The notes beneath the pieces are model-generated. The model made no database searches and was not told the DNA's origin. It was given only the letters and a program-made list of their open reading frames with translations. From Oscarella lobularis (taxonomy: Eukaryota; Porifera; Homoscleromorpha; Homosclerophorida; Oscarellidae), in contig NC_089191.1 of assembly GCF_947507565.1 (NCBI RefSeq), positions 1,054,001-1,118,000 of the forward strand: DNA of 64,000 nucleotides, given 5' to 3'. This document shows, in pieces, positions 21,998-35,200 of the stretch (the stretch's first letter is position 1; the number at the start of each line of letters is the position of its first letter). The translations under genes and the position numbers were made by a program.

Positions 21998-23294
21998 TTG
22001 CGTTGATATATATTTCTTTATTTAAAGGGTTCAGCATGCAAGTAAATGAGAAACAAAACGACCCGCCTCGGTTCCTGTATACATATAGACGATATTCGTT
22101 TGTTTATCTACATCCGGGATATTATGTAGAAAATTTGAGCATAGCTTCCCCTCTCCTCCATCCGCCCCCTCACCCAGACGGGCAAGGCCAGGTGGGCACC
22201 TGCTGTGAGTCAACGGACTCGTGGGGTCACTCCAGACTCCCCCGCGGAGGATGAGCCCGTTTAACCTCCTGGCTCCGAGCCTTGGACTGTGAAAGTGGCA
22301 GCTGGGATGTCAGTCCACTCACAGGTGCAATTCCAAGGGGCGTCACTGATTTACCCGCCAGTGCTCTGCCTTACGCGGGGAGGCGACTCTATAGCCTCTG
22401 CAGAGGTATGGCCTATTTATCGCTCTTGGCCACAGAGGGATGGCTGCGTCTGCCTCGTCGGATTGGGAGAACAACTACACGGCAAAACAATTGACAAGCG
22501 GGGAAACACAAAAGAAGTACCTTGACAAAAATGATGGCATTCAAATATTGCTAGAAAACGGCGCACTGTAGGGAAATTCGCGTGGGGGGGGGGGGGGGGG
22601 GGGGGGGGGCACTTCAGGCTCTGCGCAGAAAAAGCGTTCACTGTAGATTGCACGCGCTGCTTTCTCGCCTCTTTCTGTCGTCGTTAGAAGCGAAAATGCT
22701 GCGTTTCGACTCTTGTTCTTTGGAAACAATGCCAAACGTTGCCTAGGCATTTGGCCACGCCTGTGGGCATTTGGCCACGCCTGTAGCATTTGGCTCGTCA
22801 TAATCATTAGCATCTGCTCCCACTCGCTTCTGCGTCGTCTGTACGACGTTCTAACGCCGCTGAATTTGTTCGACTGAAAGCGCCAATTTAGAGAGAAACA
22901 TTTTAGCCCAGACAAAAGCGCACGGACGGAGGCCTCGAACGGGTAGATGCAGTGAATTATACAAGCCCAAGCAGGCTATTCCCTCCACATTCAAAAAATT
23001 TTAGGACGTCTGCAAAAAAAATTAGAAGTACAATCGGCTGCAACATGCATCTACTCCGTGTCTTTTACCTTGACTGTGGTAATCAGACTTAATTTAAAGT
23101 CGCACTTCCTGCGCTTCAATCTATGTGAGCCAATGATTAGATATCGTCCATTGTTACCAACACCGTTGTCAACACAGCGAGAGCTAGCAGCAGCAGCAGC
23201 GGCAGCAGCATGCAGCAGCAGCAGTGAAAAGCAAAGCACGAAGAGGGGAAAAAAGGCAATTGAAACAACGGGCTGATGATGGAACACGTCTCGG
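21998..23294. other. Intergenic with low-complexity tracts, no supported gene
   Basis: Holds a 26-G run (22584-22609), a roughly 20-bp tandem repeat GGCATTTGGCCACGCCTGT (copies from 22746 and 22766, a third partial copy from 22785) and an imperfect CAG microsatellite (about 23188-23224). The GC-richer part at 22150-22480 has no recognisable coding or RNA structure. This is the common 3' flank of the ATAD2-like gene and the giant receptor gene. Confidence 0.5.
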
Positions 23295-26200
23295 TCAATG
23301 ATCAGCACTGCCAGATTCGTTTCCAGCAGACGCCTGCGCTTCTTCCGCGTCCACGTACTCATTTTCTATCGCTTTGATCGGCTGCGCTTCACCCGCAGCC
23401 GGCTCAGTGGTCGCTTTGTTGTCGTCGTGTGACTCAGCATTCTTCGCGTCAATCTCGTCGTAAGTTGGATTCATAATGTTTCCTTCGTCCTGTTCTTTCG
23501 GACATCTAAAGCAGAAAAATTGATCTATTACATAATACAAATATTTTCGCTTTTTCTTCACTTTGTGTTGTGAACGGGACGTTTTCTTTTACGCACCACC
23601 ACCATAGCAACAACGACAATAACAACAATGAGAACGGCTCCGCCGGCGGCACCAAGCGTCGCACCGATAATGACGCCGGTGTCCACAGCTTCTGCAAGAG
23701 TAACAACAATAGAACAAGCAGATCCATTGTGCTTGATATACACAGACCTGATCGGGTCGATGGACACTGGCCAGAAGAGGAGCAGACGACAGTGATGTGA
23801 ACTGTCGACATGCTTGTTATTGGAGGCGTTCCGCGGTCCGTCGCTGCTATTGGGAGCTCGTACGAATCGTAAGTCTCGACGTCTAACTCTCGAGCCACGA
23901 ACAGAACACCGGAAGACGAACTGATAGCAAAATATTCCTGCTCCGTTTGAAGAGAGAAAACGATTTCTCCATTCAAACCTAAAAAATAAAGTTGAACATT
24001 ACGCTTTGCAAAATTCTTGCTATTCAATTCAACAAACCGGAATCTGCATCGGTGGCGGTGACGTTTACGACTGTGTACCCTGGTTGCTCTCCAAGAGTAA
24101 CGTCGGCTTCGTATCGGTCCCGACCAAAGACGGGCGCATTGTCATTGACGTCAACCAGTGATATAACAGCCTTCGTTTCGGCCGTTCGGCGAACGGGTTG
24201 AGTCAAACTGGCGACAATAACGACGTTGAATATTTTGAATTTTTCGTAATCCGCATTCGACGCGTTGGCGACTCGAACAATCCCGTCGTTTGACACGGAG
24301 AAGGCATTCACTTTCTTGCCACGTTCAGACGTTTGGCTTTTGATGAAATATGTTAATGAAGCGTCCAATTCGCCGTCGACGAGAGCTTGCACAGTCAGAA
24401 CAGATGTACTGCTAGACGAGTTTTCTTTCAGCGCCGTCTCGTATCGGTTTTGAGCAAAGGCTGGCCATCTGGCATTAGCTTCTTTCAAAACGACAACGAT
24501 TTCTGCGGTGTCGGACAAGGTCGCGTCGTCGGCATCTACCGCCGTCACCACGACGACGTACCTCCGGGTTGAGTAGAAGTCAAGTACTGCTGTGTCTGAC
24601 AAGTATAAGCCTGATTCGCGGATAACGAACGTTCCACTGGTTCCGTTCGGAAGCACAGACGTCAGCTGATAGTTTACTCGATCAGGTCCCGATACAATGT
24701 CAGGGTCTTTCGCATCCAGCTTTAGCACGAGCGATCCTTTTTTCGCTTCTTCTTCCACGACGACGACGTATTGACTCTTTGAGAACTTCGGAGCATTGTC
24801 GTTTGCATTCTCGATGGAAATCCGGAAGGAGGCGAGAGCGACGGCGCCGGGAACTTCTGTCGTTTTGGCAACGACAATGACGTCATAATAAGGCTGATGT
24901 TCGTAATCGAGAATTCCGTTCACAGTCAAAACGCTGGTCTGAGGATCGATGCTGAATGGCAAGGAGTCGGCGCTATAGAGGCTGTAGAAGACGCGATTCC
25001 GGTCTAGAGTCGTTTGAATTTCGAGATTCGGCGAAACGGGTATGACTACGCCACTGGCAGCCGCTTCGCTGACTTTCGCACTCCACGCCGCTGGAGTGAA
25101 GTCGAAAGGACGAGATAGGGTCACTGTGAGAAAGAAATCGCACGACTTTGGTCTTGTCCCTTCGTCGCTGGCCGTCACGCGGAAACTCGCCTGAGAAAAC
25201 AGCCCAGTTGGAATAGGAGGTGCATTGGCGAGAGCGACGGTTGCCGTTCCGTTTTTGTCGTTCACTTGAAGTCGAAATAAAGACGAGGTAAGTGAGGAGG
25301 ACCCGAAATCCGTTACGTTATACGTCAGCCGTCCGGCGGCTCCGTCGTCGCCGTCTAGCGCTCGGAACGTAAAAAGAGTCGAACCGATTTTCGCTGCGGT
25401 CGAAATAGCCGTCGCGAGGTTCTGCGGAGAGCAGATTGGAGCGTTGTTTTCGAGGACGACGTCGACTTGAACTTTCTCCGTCGTCTGACACTCCGGTTGT
25501 CCTCGATCCGAAGCGGTAACACGCAAAACGTAGCTTTGCGCCGTAAGCGCCCCAGTCAGCGTGACCGTTCCCGTTGTAGAGTCTATCTCAAACTGAACCT
25601 CTGCGTCCAACGAGTATCGAACGATTCCGTTGGGCGACGAGTCCGAATCGGCATCGGTTGCGCTAATGCTAAGGAGTCTTGTCCCCGAGCCTGCCGCTTC
25701 GCTGACGCTTATCGATGGCGGCAGTCCGACAAATTTCGGGCAATGCAGATTTGGTTCGGTCACGGCTGCTGATATGAGTAGATCTCCTGTCAGCGGCGGC
25801 AGTCCAGCGTCTGAAGCCGTGAGAATTAGCGGCAGTACTTGGCCTTTATAGGCGGTCAGCGACGCCGCCGTCGTTACGACGCCCGTTTGAAAGTTGACTC
25901 GGAATAGCGCGTGACTTCCGTCCGAGCTTGAAAGAGTATAAGTAAGACGACCGTTCTTTCCACTGTCTGGGTCCATCGCCGGCAAAGAGAGAATCTCTGA
26001 TCCTATAGATGACGTTGCGAGAACCGAGATGTCGATAGACGAGGAGTTGAACTTTGGAACGTTTTCGTTGATTCCGGCTAGCTGGTCGCAGCGAGGCCCG
26101 TCGTATAGTGCAGTGCAGTGGCATGTGTCTGGACCAATGCATGATCCCTTCGACGCGTCGCCGCAGTTGTTGACGCCGGAGCAGTCTGGAATGTCACAGT

Positions 26201-29200
26201 CCGATCCTCCCCATTGTGGATCGCAAGTGCACGTGTCAAAAGTGAGGCACTTGCCATGACCTGCAATGAAAATGTTTTTAAATAATGCACACAATCTTAA
26301 ATATTAATTATAACTTTAATTATAAATTTGCTTTATAGACTTTTACCTGAGCAAAAATATTTGGCTTCGCACGAAAATTCCTGGCAATCTGCTCCCTTAT
26401 ACCCCAAATCACACTCGCATAGATCCACTTCGACGCATTTTCCATGGGCAGAACAGTTGCTCTGTTGAAGACAAGTTGCCTCGCTGCAATTGACTCCGGA
26501 ATAGCCAGCGTAGCATAAACAAAAGTTTCGTCCGTTTCTCGTCGCACAGGCGCCGTTGCCTGAGCAGTTGTTCAACTCCGAGCAGCTCGTTGGCGTCGAG
26601 CAATCTACTCCGCTATAACCAGAGTAGCATTCGCATGCGTTCGGGCTGACGCAGTCGCCGTTTCCGGAGCAATCGCTGACGTTCACGCAAGAAGGCATAG
26701 CGCAGCCCGATCCCACCCATCCGTTGTCGCAGTCACACTTGTCAACGTCCACGCAAACGCCGTGGTTGGAGCAGTAGCCGACGGTTTCGCACGAGTAAAC
26801 AGTGCATGCGACGCCAGCCCAGCCGTAGTCGCAGCGGCACGTGTCGTGGGCAACGCAACCGCCGTGGTTTGAGCAGTTGTTCAGGCGGCTGCAGTCGGCC
26901 TTTTCGTTGCACGAAGAACCGGTAAAACCGACGCTGCACTGGCAGACGTCGTGAGATTTGCAACGTCCCTGAGCGGGACTGGTGCAATTGGCAACACCAT
27001 AGCAGGTAGCTACAAAAAAAAGAGAGAATTTTAAGAGAGACGTTCTCTTGTCGGTCTTCCGGATTATTTTATAAAATCTACCATGTACCGATGTTTCTAC
27101 TTTTGAATTAAACTCAAGCTGTTTAATTCCAGTATCTGTAAAGTTTTCCGTTCTTACCTGGCTCGTCGCAGAGCGGTCCGTCCCAGCCAAAATGGCACTG
27201 GCAGAATCCCGAGACGCAATCCCCGTTGAGGCTGCAGTTGTCGCAAGAGCCTAACGATTTCAGATAAGCTATAAGATCCGTTCAGAATTAACGAACAAAC
27301 AAACCCAGGTTGCAATCGTTCCCAAACCATCCCGGAAGACAGACACACGAATCATCGACGCATCGACCTTTGCCAGAACATTGAGTGGGACATCCTATAA
27401 TAATAATAATAATAAAACTTCTGAGTTACCAAGAGCCAGAAAAGGCTAGAGATGGCGACGACTCGCAAAGTCACGGACACGAAGCAATCTAGCAAGGTTT
27501 ACCTGTTTGAAACGCTTCTTGATGAGCCATAGTCGTGTCGTTCGTGACTGCCACGTCAAATACACACTCACTCAAGCGAACGCCATCGAGACCTTGTTGC
27601 TTGCACGCGGCTTCGGCCATCTGTATGTCGACAATAAATTTTTAGGCATGTTTCGGCTATGCATATCGAGCTCGATACCTGTCTCGTCGCAGAGTCAATA
27701 TTGTCGACGCTGTAGACAGGTACGAAATTCGGATCGGTATATGAAAAATCCAGAGTGTCGTCTTTATGAAAGTTCGAATGATTCCACGACCACGTTCCAC
27801 TCAGGCCAGAACCGTCAAACGTTTGATCAATTTTCCCTACGAGAAACCAGCGCATAGTAGGACTAGGTCTCTCGACGTATAATGCATTAGGTTCACTTAC
27901 AAGATTTCGCGAAATCTATTACATTGCTTTGATTGCGTGTGCGCCCGTCCGAGCCGACCAAGTCATTCGATATATCGCCGTCCATCAGGCCACACAATCC
28001 TTCAGTTGTATGTTTGAAAGACGCGACCGGCGAAAACAAAAGATTGATGAATTGTCGTTTCATTTTAGAACTGTAGCGGACGTCGACGGTCAGGGAGACG
28101 CCGCTGGAAAATTGAAACGATATAAGAGCAACGATTTCTTGAGACGACGAGTTTAAAAGGGTTTCAAGGAAAATTTTCTTGTCGGCGAAGTACAGTTTCA
28201 AACCATCCGAAAGAGGAGTGACTACGCCGTCGATCCTACAAAAGGTTCGATCAATTATAAACCAAATAAGTTTTAAAGCGATAATTTAGCAATTAAATAA
28301 ACAATGTATCAATTTAATTTTGAAAGTTTTAGATGCAGACTTGAGATATTTCTATGATTTCGAGTTTACCGTAGAACAGGAAAGTCTGATGGCTGCGGCT
28401 GATGCGGAGTAGAGATTGCAACAACGCTCGAGCCGAGTTTTATGGCAAGAGCGCCAATCAAAGAGGCGCGATCGTACTTGAAGAAACGCGTGCTCACGCC
28501 GAAATCGTTCGGGACGCTTTTGCAGTACCAAAACTCCCCAATGTCAAAGAAGTCGTAATTGAACCCTGCAGGCGAGAACAGCATTATTATGAACTCTAGA
28601 CGTGCAATGAAATGAGATCTATCACCGTCAAGCGTTTGTAGATGAGGATCGCCACCGCCTGGTCTGGGTCGAGCTATCTGACATCCAACACCCATCCACT
28701 GCTCGTCGCAAACGCAGTAGGGTTTCATGTCACTCTCTGATCCTGAAGGTATAGTACAAACTCCGTTGTCAGAACAAACTAGAAAAAACAATCAAGTTTG
28801 CTTCTTGCTAAAAATTAATGTTTTCCAATTTTATAAAGATTTAATTTAAATATATAATCTTGCTTTTAGCAGCTATTCTAGACGATTTTAATTAATGAAT
28901 TTACATGGAAATGGAGTACAGTCGGGTACGTCGCAGAAAGGCCCTTTCCACCCGTCCGAACAAACCGGTGGCAAGCCGCCACGCCCGTGCTTGGACTGGC
29001 AACTGCACGTGCAATCTTGCCAAACGGGCTCGAGACCCTCGGGACAAGTAGGACACCTACATCGCAACACGTGGTACTGTACAGCGCAGAGGCAACATGC
29101 CTTTCTCACTTATCGTTCGGGCAATTGCAACCGCTTGGTCCGAGTTCCGAGTCTTCGCAATTTTTGCACTTGCATCCACACTGACATAATCCGAATGGAT

Positions 29201-32200
29201 CGTAGACACTCTTGCTTCCATCGCCGCAAGTACACTCACACTAAGTACAAAAGTTTTTCTTTCTAATTACATAATTGATCGTACGACTTCTTCTTACCGG
29301 ACACGTGGCCGAATTTATCGCGGTGGTAAAAACAGAGTCAGTGCAAGCGCACTGGCAGTGCTTTGGCGGAGGATGTATACGTGGATCCTCCGCTGTCCCG
29401 TCCTGGCAGGGTGCCGTGCACCTGCAGCCGGGCATTCCAACGCAATCGCACGCCTGACAGATTTTGACACCGCCGTTGTCAATGCACGGAGCGCCACCGG
29501 GGCACTCGCAGGGACAGTCACTTTCGTCGTCGAGCGGCAAGCATCGCCCGTAGATGCCATCAAGAAAGCTAATTTGCAGCAACGGAGGAAAGAATTTAGA
29601 GAATTGAATTTTTTGAAAGTCAATAGACATCTGCGCGTCGACTTCATAAACTCCCGTCCAAGAAGAGATCAAGACTTTCTAAAAAGCAACCAGTGGTTAA
29701 TTTTTCAATGAACGAAAATTATATTAATTTTCAAGTTCAGTCTATCGTTTCGTTTTAAGATTCGTTTTGGTTTGCCAAAAAAGCTGCTTTATAGCAAATC
29801 CGAGTGCATGCAGCGATTCTCACCTTTCCGAAATCACATCCCTTGGCACATCGCCAAGACTCGAGATGCGTGCCGAACCACGGAGTAACTTCAAAGTGAA
29901 ACGACGACTCGGGACTCAGATTTGGCGTTGATGAAAACGCCGAAGCGATAGTTGACGGTAGCGACGACGTGACGTGGGCGGGCGGAGAAAACGACTTGGG
30001 CCAGTCGAAACTCATCGTCGGCAAGAGACCCAAAGAAAAGTCTCCGTCGTGCTGAGGATGGACTGATAGGGTTTGGACCGTCTGAAAATCTGCCTGAAAT
30101 ACATTTTCCCGACTACGTTTCATTTGACAATTGCTGTTAATACCTGTTTGACGAATTCAGCGCCGACGCCGTTGCGCCACACAGTACCAAACGAAGCATT
30201 TCCACGCGATTCGGAAAAGTGAGAAAACGAAACGTTGGTAGTGGACTAAAAAAGGTTTACATTACACTCGATCTAAGAACAAGTATTCGCAGGCTTACTC
30301 TGTAAATTATACTGTACGAGTGCTCAACGAGCAACGCAGCCTCGCCGCGAATACACACGGGACCATTCACGGGACCAATTGATATGCAAAAATCCCGAGT
30401 TGAAGTATATAGCGGAAGAGACGCATGTTGAATGAAGTCTCTAAAAAGAGTCAAGAAATAAAATTCATTTCGCGACTAAACTCGTTTGTAGAACAAGGTC
30501 GCAACTTACCCACGTGGATTTTTATTCTGAAGGTTCAGGTTTATATTCATTCCCAAGTGCATAGAACCGTCGAACGCGAATCCCAGTTTCGTCACAAACG
30601 GCGACGAGTGGTTCGTTCGAAACGTCATCACAATGCGAGGATCGTAGCTGACAAGCGATTCCGTAGTAATTCGACCGCCGTTCGGAGCCTGAAACTAGGA
30701 AACGCAATAAAAATAGTTATTCCCAATAATCGTTTGTCGCGTTCAAGTACTTTTTTCTCTATCGTCTCGTGATAATAGAAGCCGGTTTTTTTCGTCTTGC
30801 ACCACGCATCCACGTTCTGTCCACTGCCAAGCGTGGAGCAAGGAACTCCCGTCCCACGAAGCGGTTTCAATTCAACGACCGTCGCGCTGCCGTCAACCGA
30901 ACGGTAACTAACAACAACTAATCCGGCGACAGGTCCGCTTGGTCGACCGACGATCACGTCACCGACGGCAAGATCAAGTCCGGATGGTGAGACGTTTTCG
31001 TAGACCAAGATACCGTCGAGACCGGTTCCACCGAAGCCGGTCGCGGCTGGCGCGAGCGCGACAGGAGGCGATCCGACGGCATTGACCTGCAATTTGATGC
31101 GCGGTGGCTGGGGATTCGGCTCGCAGACGGCCATGGAAGTACGAACAATGGTGTTTGAGCTGGCCGCTGCGATAGACTCGACTCTCTCGAGGAACCCATT
31201 TCCGTGCACGCTAACGAGCCCCTGACTGCCGGATAGATCAAGATTGAGTGCCGCTGCGTCCGACGTCGTCAAAGCGATGAAGATATTCCCCGTCGAGCTC
31301 TCTCGGCATTTGTAAACGGGCGCCGACGACGAGACGACGACTGTCGTAGCGGCACCAGGGAGCTGCGGCGTTGGCGAGTTGGCGATTATTTTGATAGCAT
31401 CGGCGTTTGGTAGTGTCTCCGTCGCCGCTTCGTCGAAAACGTTTTCCAATGGAACGTTATGGATGAAATCCGCATATTTTATTATTTCTTCTAAACGAGC
31501 CGGTGCCGCCTTGATCAGCTGGTACGATCCCCACTGCGTCGTCGAAAGAATTTTATCCTGTATCACGCCCGCTTGACGACTCAGGAAAATTTGACGAACG
31601 AAGACGTTTTGCAAAGGCGGAAAGGCGACGTAGTAATTAAAGGTGTCTTTCACGAGAAGACGATAGATGCTCGACGTTCGCTCATCAACTCGGACATCCG
31701 GGTGAAGATCGATGTTCATTGTGAGTCGATCAGGGGGTGTAAACGAGTGTCCCGCTCTTTTGGATCGGAATCTGGACTTTCCATTGGGCAAGTGGCTGGG
31801 AATCTTTCTTTGCGGATCAGGTCCACCGTCGATTCCGTAGTCGGGTGTCACTCTTCCGTAAGGACAACGATCTTCGTCCCAGCCGGAACACGGAGACTAC
31901 AAAACAGTTGATTTTCCAATAAAGACTTCTCTGCTTTGGTTACGATATAAATTTATTAAATCTGACCGTTTCCAAATAGCAGTTGGCTATATCGCGACAA
32001 TGCTGGCAGGTCTCGTGACTGCTTGTTGCAATTGTTGAGTTGCAAGGACCGGAGCAGCCTATGTCCTACCAAAACAAAATTAGATGCTCACACAGAGTAA
32101 AAATGCATCTTCTGCTATTGTACCCTAATCCGATCTGAACATTTACGTTCAGGAGGGGCGTAGCAACCGTAGTAGAACCACGAAGAGCACGAACGCTTGT

Positions 32201-35200
32201 CCGCACGCACGCCGAGCCCTGGAACGCACGCCTGGTCGCGGTCGCACCAACCGCAGCCAGGCTGGCGAGTGCACGCGTGACAGGTCGAATAGAGATTGCA
32301 GTAGCTCGTACTACACGATCTCCCCTAAAAGAAAGTTCTTTTCAAAATCAGTTAAAAATACTATTTTCTTGCCCTCCAGCCGACGCGGCAGAGACATTGG
32401 TTTGGACCGACGCACGTGCCTAGGCGGTTACAATTGTTGACAGCGGAGCAGTCAAACACGCTGCAGTCACTCCCTTTCCAACCCGAGTAGCAGGAGCACG
32501 TGTCCCGCGAACACGTGCCGTGCTTCGAGCAAGAATTTGGACACAAGCCTAGAGTCACGCTCAGCAACCCTGATAAACAGACCAATGAAGATTTACTTGC
32601 TGGGGACTTCTTGCAGAAAAACGGAAGTCGAACGGCGCAACCATCTGCGGCCAAGCCTGATGACGTCAGCTTCCCACAGTCCCGGGCGGCACCAGAAGGC
32701 AGTCCTCCGTAATCGTAATCCAAAGTTGTTGCGTCCGACCAACGCCACTCGAGGCGGCCGGTGAGATGACGGGTGAAATGAAGACCCAGCCAGGCATCCG
32801 AGGAGACGCTTATACCTGATAGGGAAGGAATGAGCTGCCCCAGAAAAAGGACGTCGTTCGCGGAATGAATTGAAGCCAGAGAAGCCCCTTTCGTCTAAAA
32901 AGAGAACGATATAAGATAAATACTCGTAGAAGAAGAATTTTTTCATGCGCTAACTTCACTTACTTTGCAATACGACGCTGCTGAGTACCAGTCAGCGGAT
33001 CCTCGGACGTACGTGTAGCAATACTTCATGTTCAGGTCTAGAGACCAACCGTACTCGCAGCCTTCCGACAAAAAATAGCAATTAATAAAGCAACGCTTTC
33101 ATTTTCAACGACTTTACCAAAAGGATCTGTCCACGGCGACGTTGTCAGCAAAGGCGCTATACTTACTCCAGCTAAAGCCGGATCAACGGATTTGTCTCGA
33201 ATACGTTTCGCTGCCTCGTTCAAAGAGGGAGAAGTTCCCCACCAGTTGTACGGAGCCAAGTGATTTCCTTGCCCGTTGTCAACAGAAGCCGCAAATTCGT
33301 ACGAATTAGCTGGATTTTGGAAAACGTTACCAGTGTAAACCGGCCCCTTTCCAAAATTGCGAACGGTCCACCGTTGATTCGGCGTCTGTCCGACATTCAA
33401 GTACAATGTGTTGTTTAAAAACAGTTGGCCTAGTGTCGTCCTCGATTCCGTGCTCCAATACACGACGTGTCGAGATAGGTCGTCGAAGAAAGTGTTATCG
33501 GCGACGAAAGTGGAAATTTCGTCAATGAAAAGCGTGTCGTATAACGTTCCTGCCGAATTGCCGCTAATCGTGTTACTGCTGATCGTCGCACGTGGACCAG
33601 AAGAACCGACACCGCCGAATATGCCGATCGTTCGTCCGCCTCGATTTCCGACGATACGATTGTCGAATAGAGTAATATTTGTGGTCTCCGATCGGGTTGT
33701 ACGAAGATCGACGCTGACGGCACCACCAAGGTTGCCGTCTAAGGTGTTTTTCACTATTAACGCGATGGTATTGTCAACTGAAAGAGCAACGCCTGCGGCG
33801 CGTCCGGTAAACATAGCAGGCGTCGCACGGCCGTTTGCCATGATGTCGTTTCGGATCAGGGCGATAAAATGACCGACGGAGCCGAAGCCCAAGTCGCCGC
33901 CGTTTGTGCAGTTGACGTCGATGCCGTTCCACGCGTTATATCGTACGATTGAATTTGTCACGGAAAGACTTGAACGGTCGTGCGTGCTTCTGCTCGAGTT
34001 GAACGCTATGCCCGAAATCAAGTTGAAGTCGAATTTCGAGTCGATTATGGTGTGAGTTGACTGAGAGAAAGATTCTAAAGAAAAAAAAATAGCTTGCATA
34101 TACTCTTGAGAAATTCAAAGGCTGGCAAAGATATTACTTGTGGAGTGCTGCTGAACGTAAAGCAATACGTAGTCGCCTCTGGCAAGGAACTCGATGGTGT
34201 TCACCGAAACGCTGATTTCAACTGTTGCTGAATTGCTTTTAGTGACGTAATGAAGCGATTGTTGGGAATTCAATGTTCCTCGAGTAAAGAAACTTTGTCC
34301 ATCAATTTCGAGTCTGCTGAACAAGTCCGTAAACTGAACAGCCATTATATCAATAGAAATCACGTGATCAGCGCTTCCTCGTAAAGTCACGCTGCACGAC
34401 TTCCGAGCGAAAGAAAATCCGTCGTCACTCGCAATATACCGAAGATAGAGTGAGTTTGACACCGATATCGGGCTACTCTGAGAGCAGATGTCAAGTGGAG
34501 ACTGGATGGGATACTGCCACAGGGGCTGCAAATATCCTTCCGCCGAAATCGATAAACCGTCAAACGAATTCAAAGTAAGGAAGACGTCTGTGAACGTGCT
34601 AAACGGCGTGTTCACTAGTCGAACTCCAGATCCCTTATTTTCAACGGAGAAAAGCCTAGTAATTTGAGGCTTCGTCGGCGAGTTAATGAATTCCACGCCC
34701 GACCACGCGTTTGAATCAACTTGAACGTCCGTCAATTCTAGCGCGTGGCCTACGGCTTGTATAGCGGCCACTCTTTCTGCGTTGGCGTATCCGGCTTTAT
34801 AGATCTCGACGTGACGCATAAACGACGAGGAGTCAGACGTGGCAAAACGAATGCCGGACCAATAACTCCACGATTCAATCTTATTGTTGTGAAAGCCGGC
34901 GCCGCGATCGCACTGGACGTACAAAGCTCCCAAATGGCAAGACGACTTTTCGTAGACGTAGTTGACGCACTGTTTCAGGGAGTGCTCCGTGCCGCGGCAG
35001 AGCAGATGCGGCAGCCACGTGTCGTCCGAGTGAACGCGATCGACGTATTCTGACGAGCGTGCAAACTCGACGCTTCCGGAAAATCCCAGCTGTCTGCAGA
35101 CGACAGTGGCCAAGTCGCGATTGTGCGACGAAGGGTAGTATCGATCGTCGGCGTCGTGCAAGGCGCAGAGCGCTTTCCACGTCCCACTGTATAACACTTC

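Noticed and set aside
22130-22560. GC-rich stretch suspected of being a tRNA-derived SINE or structured RNA
   Set aside because: No A-box/B-box pair or cloverleaf could be drawn, and no second copy is in the window.
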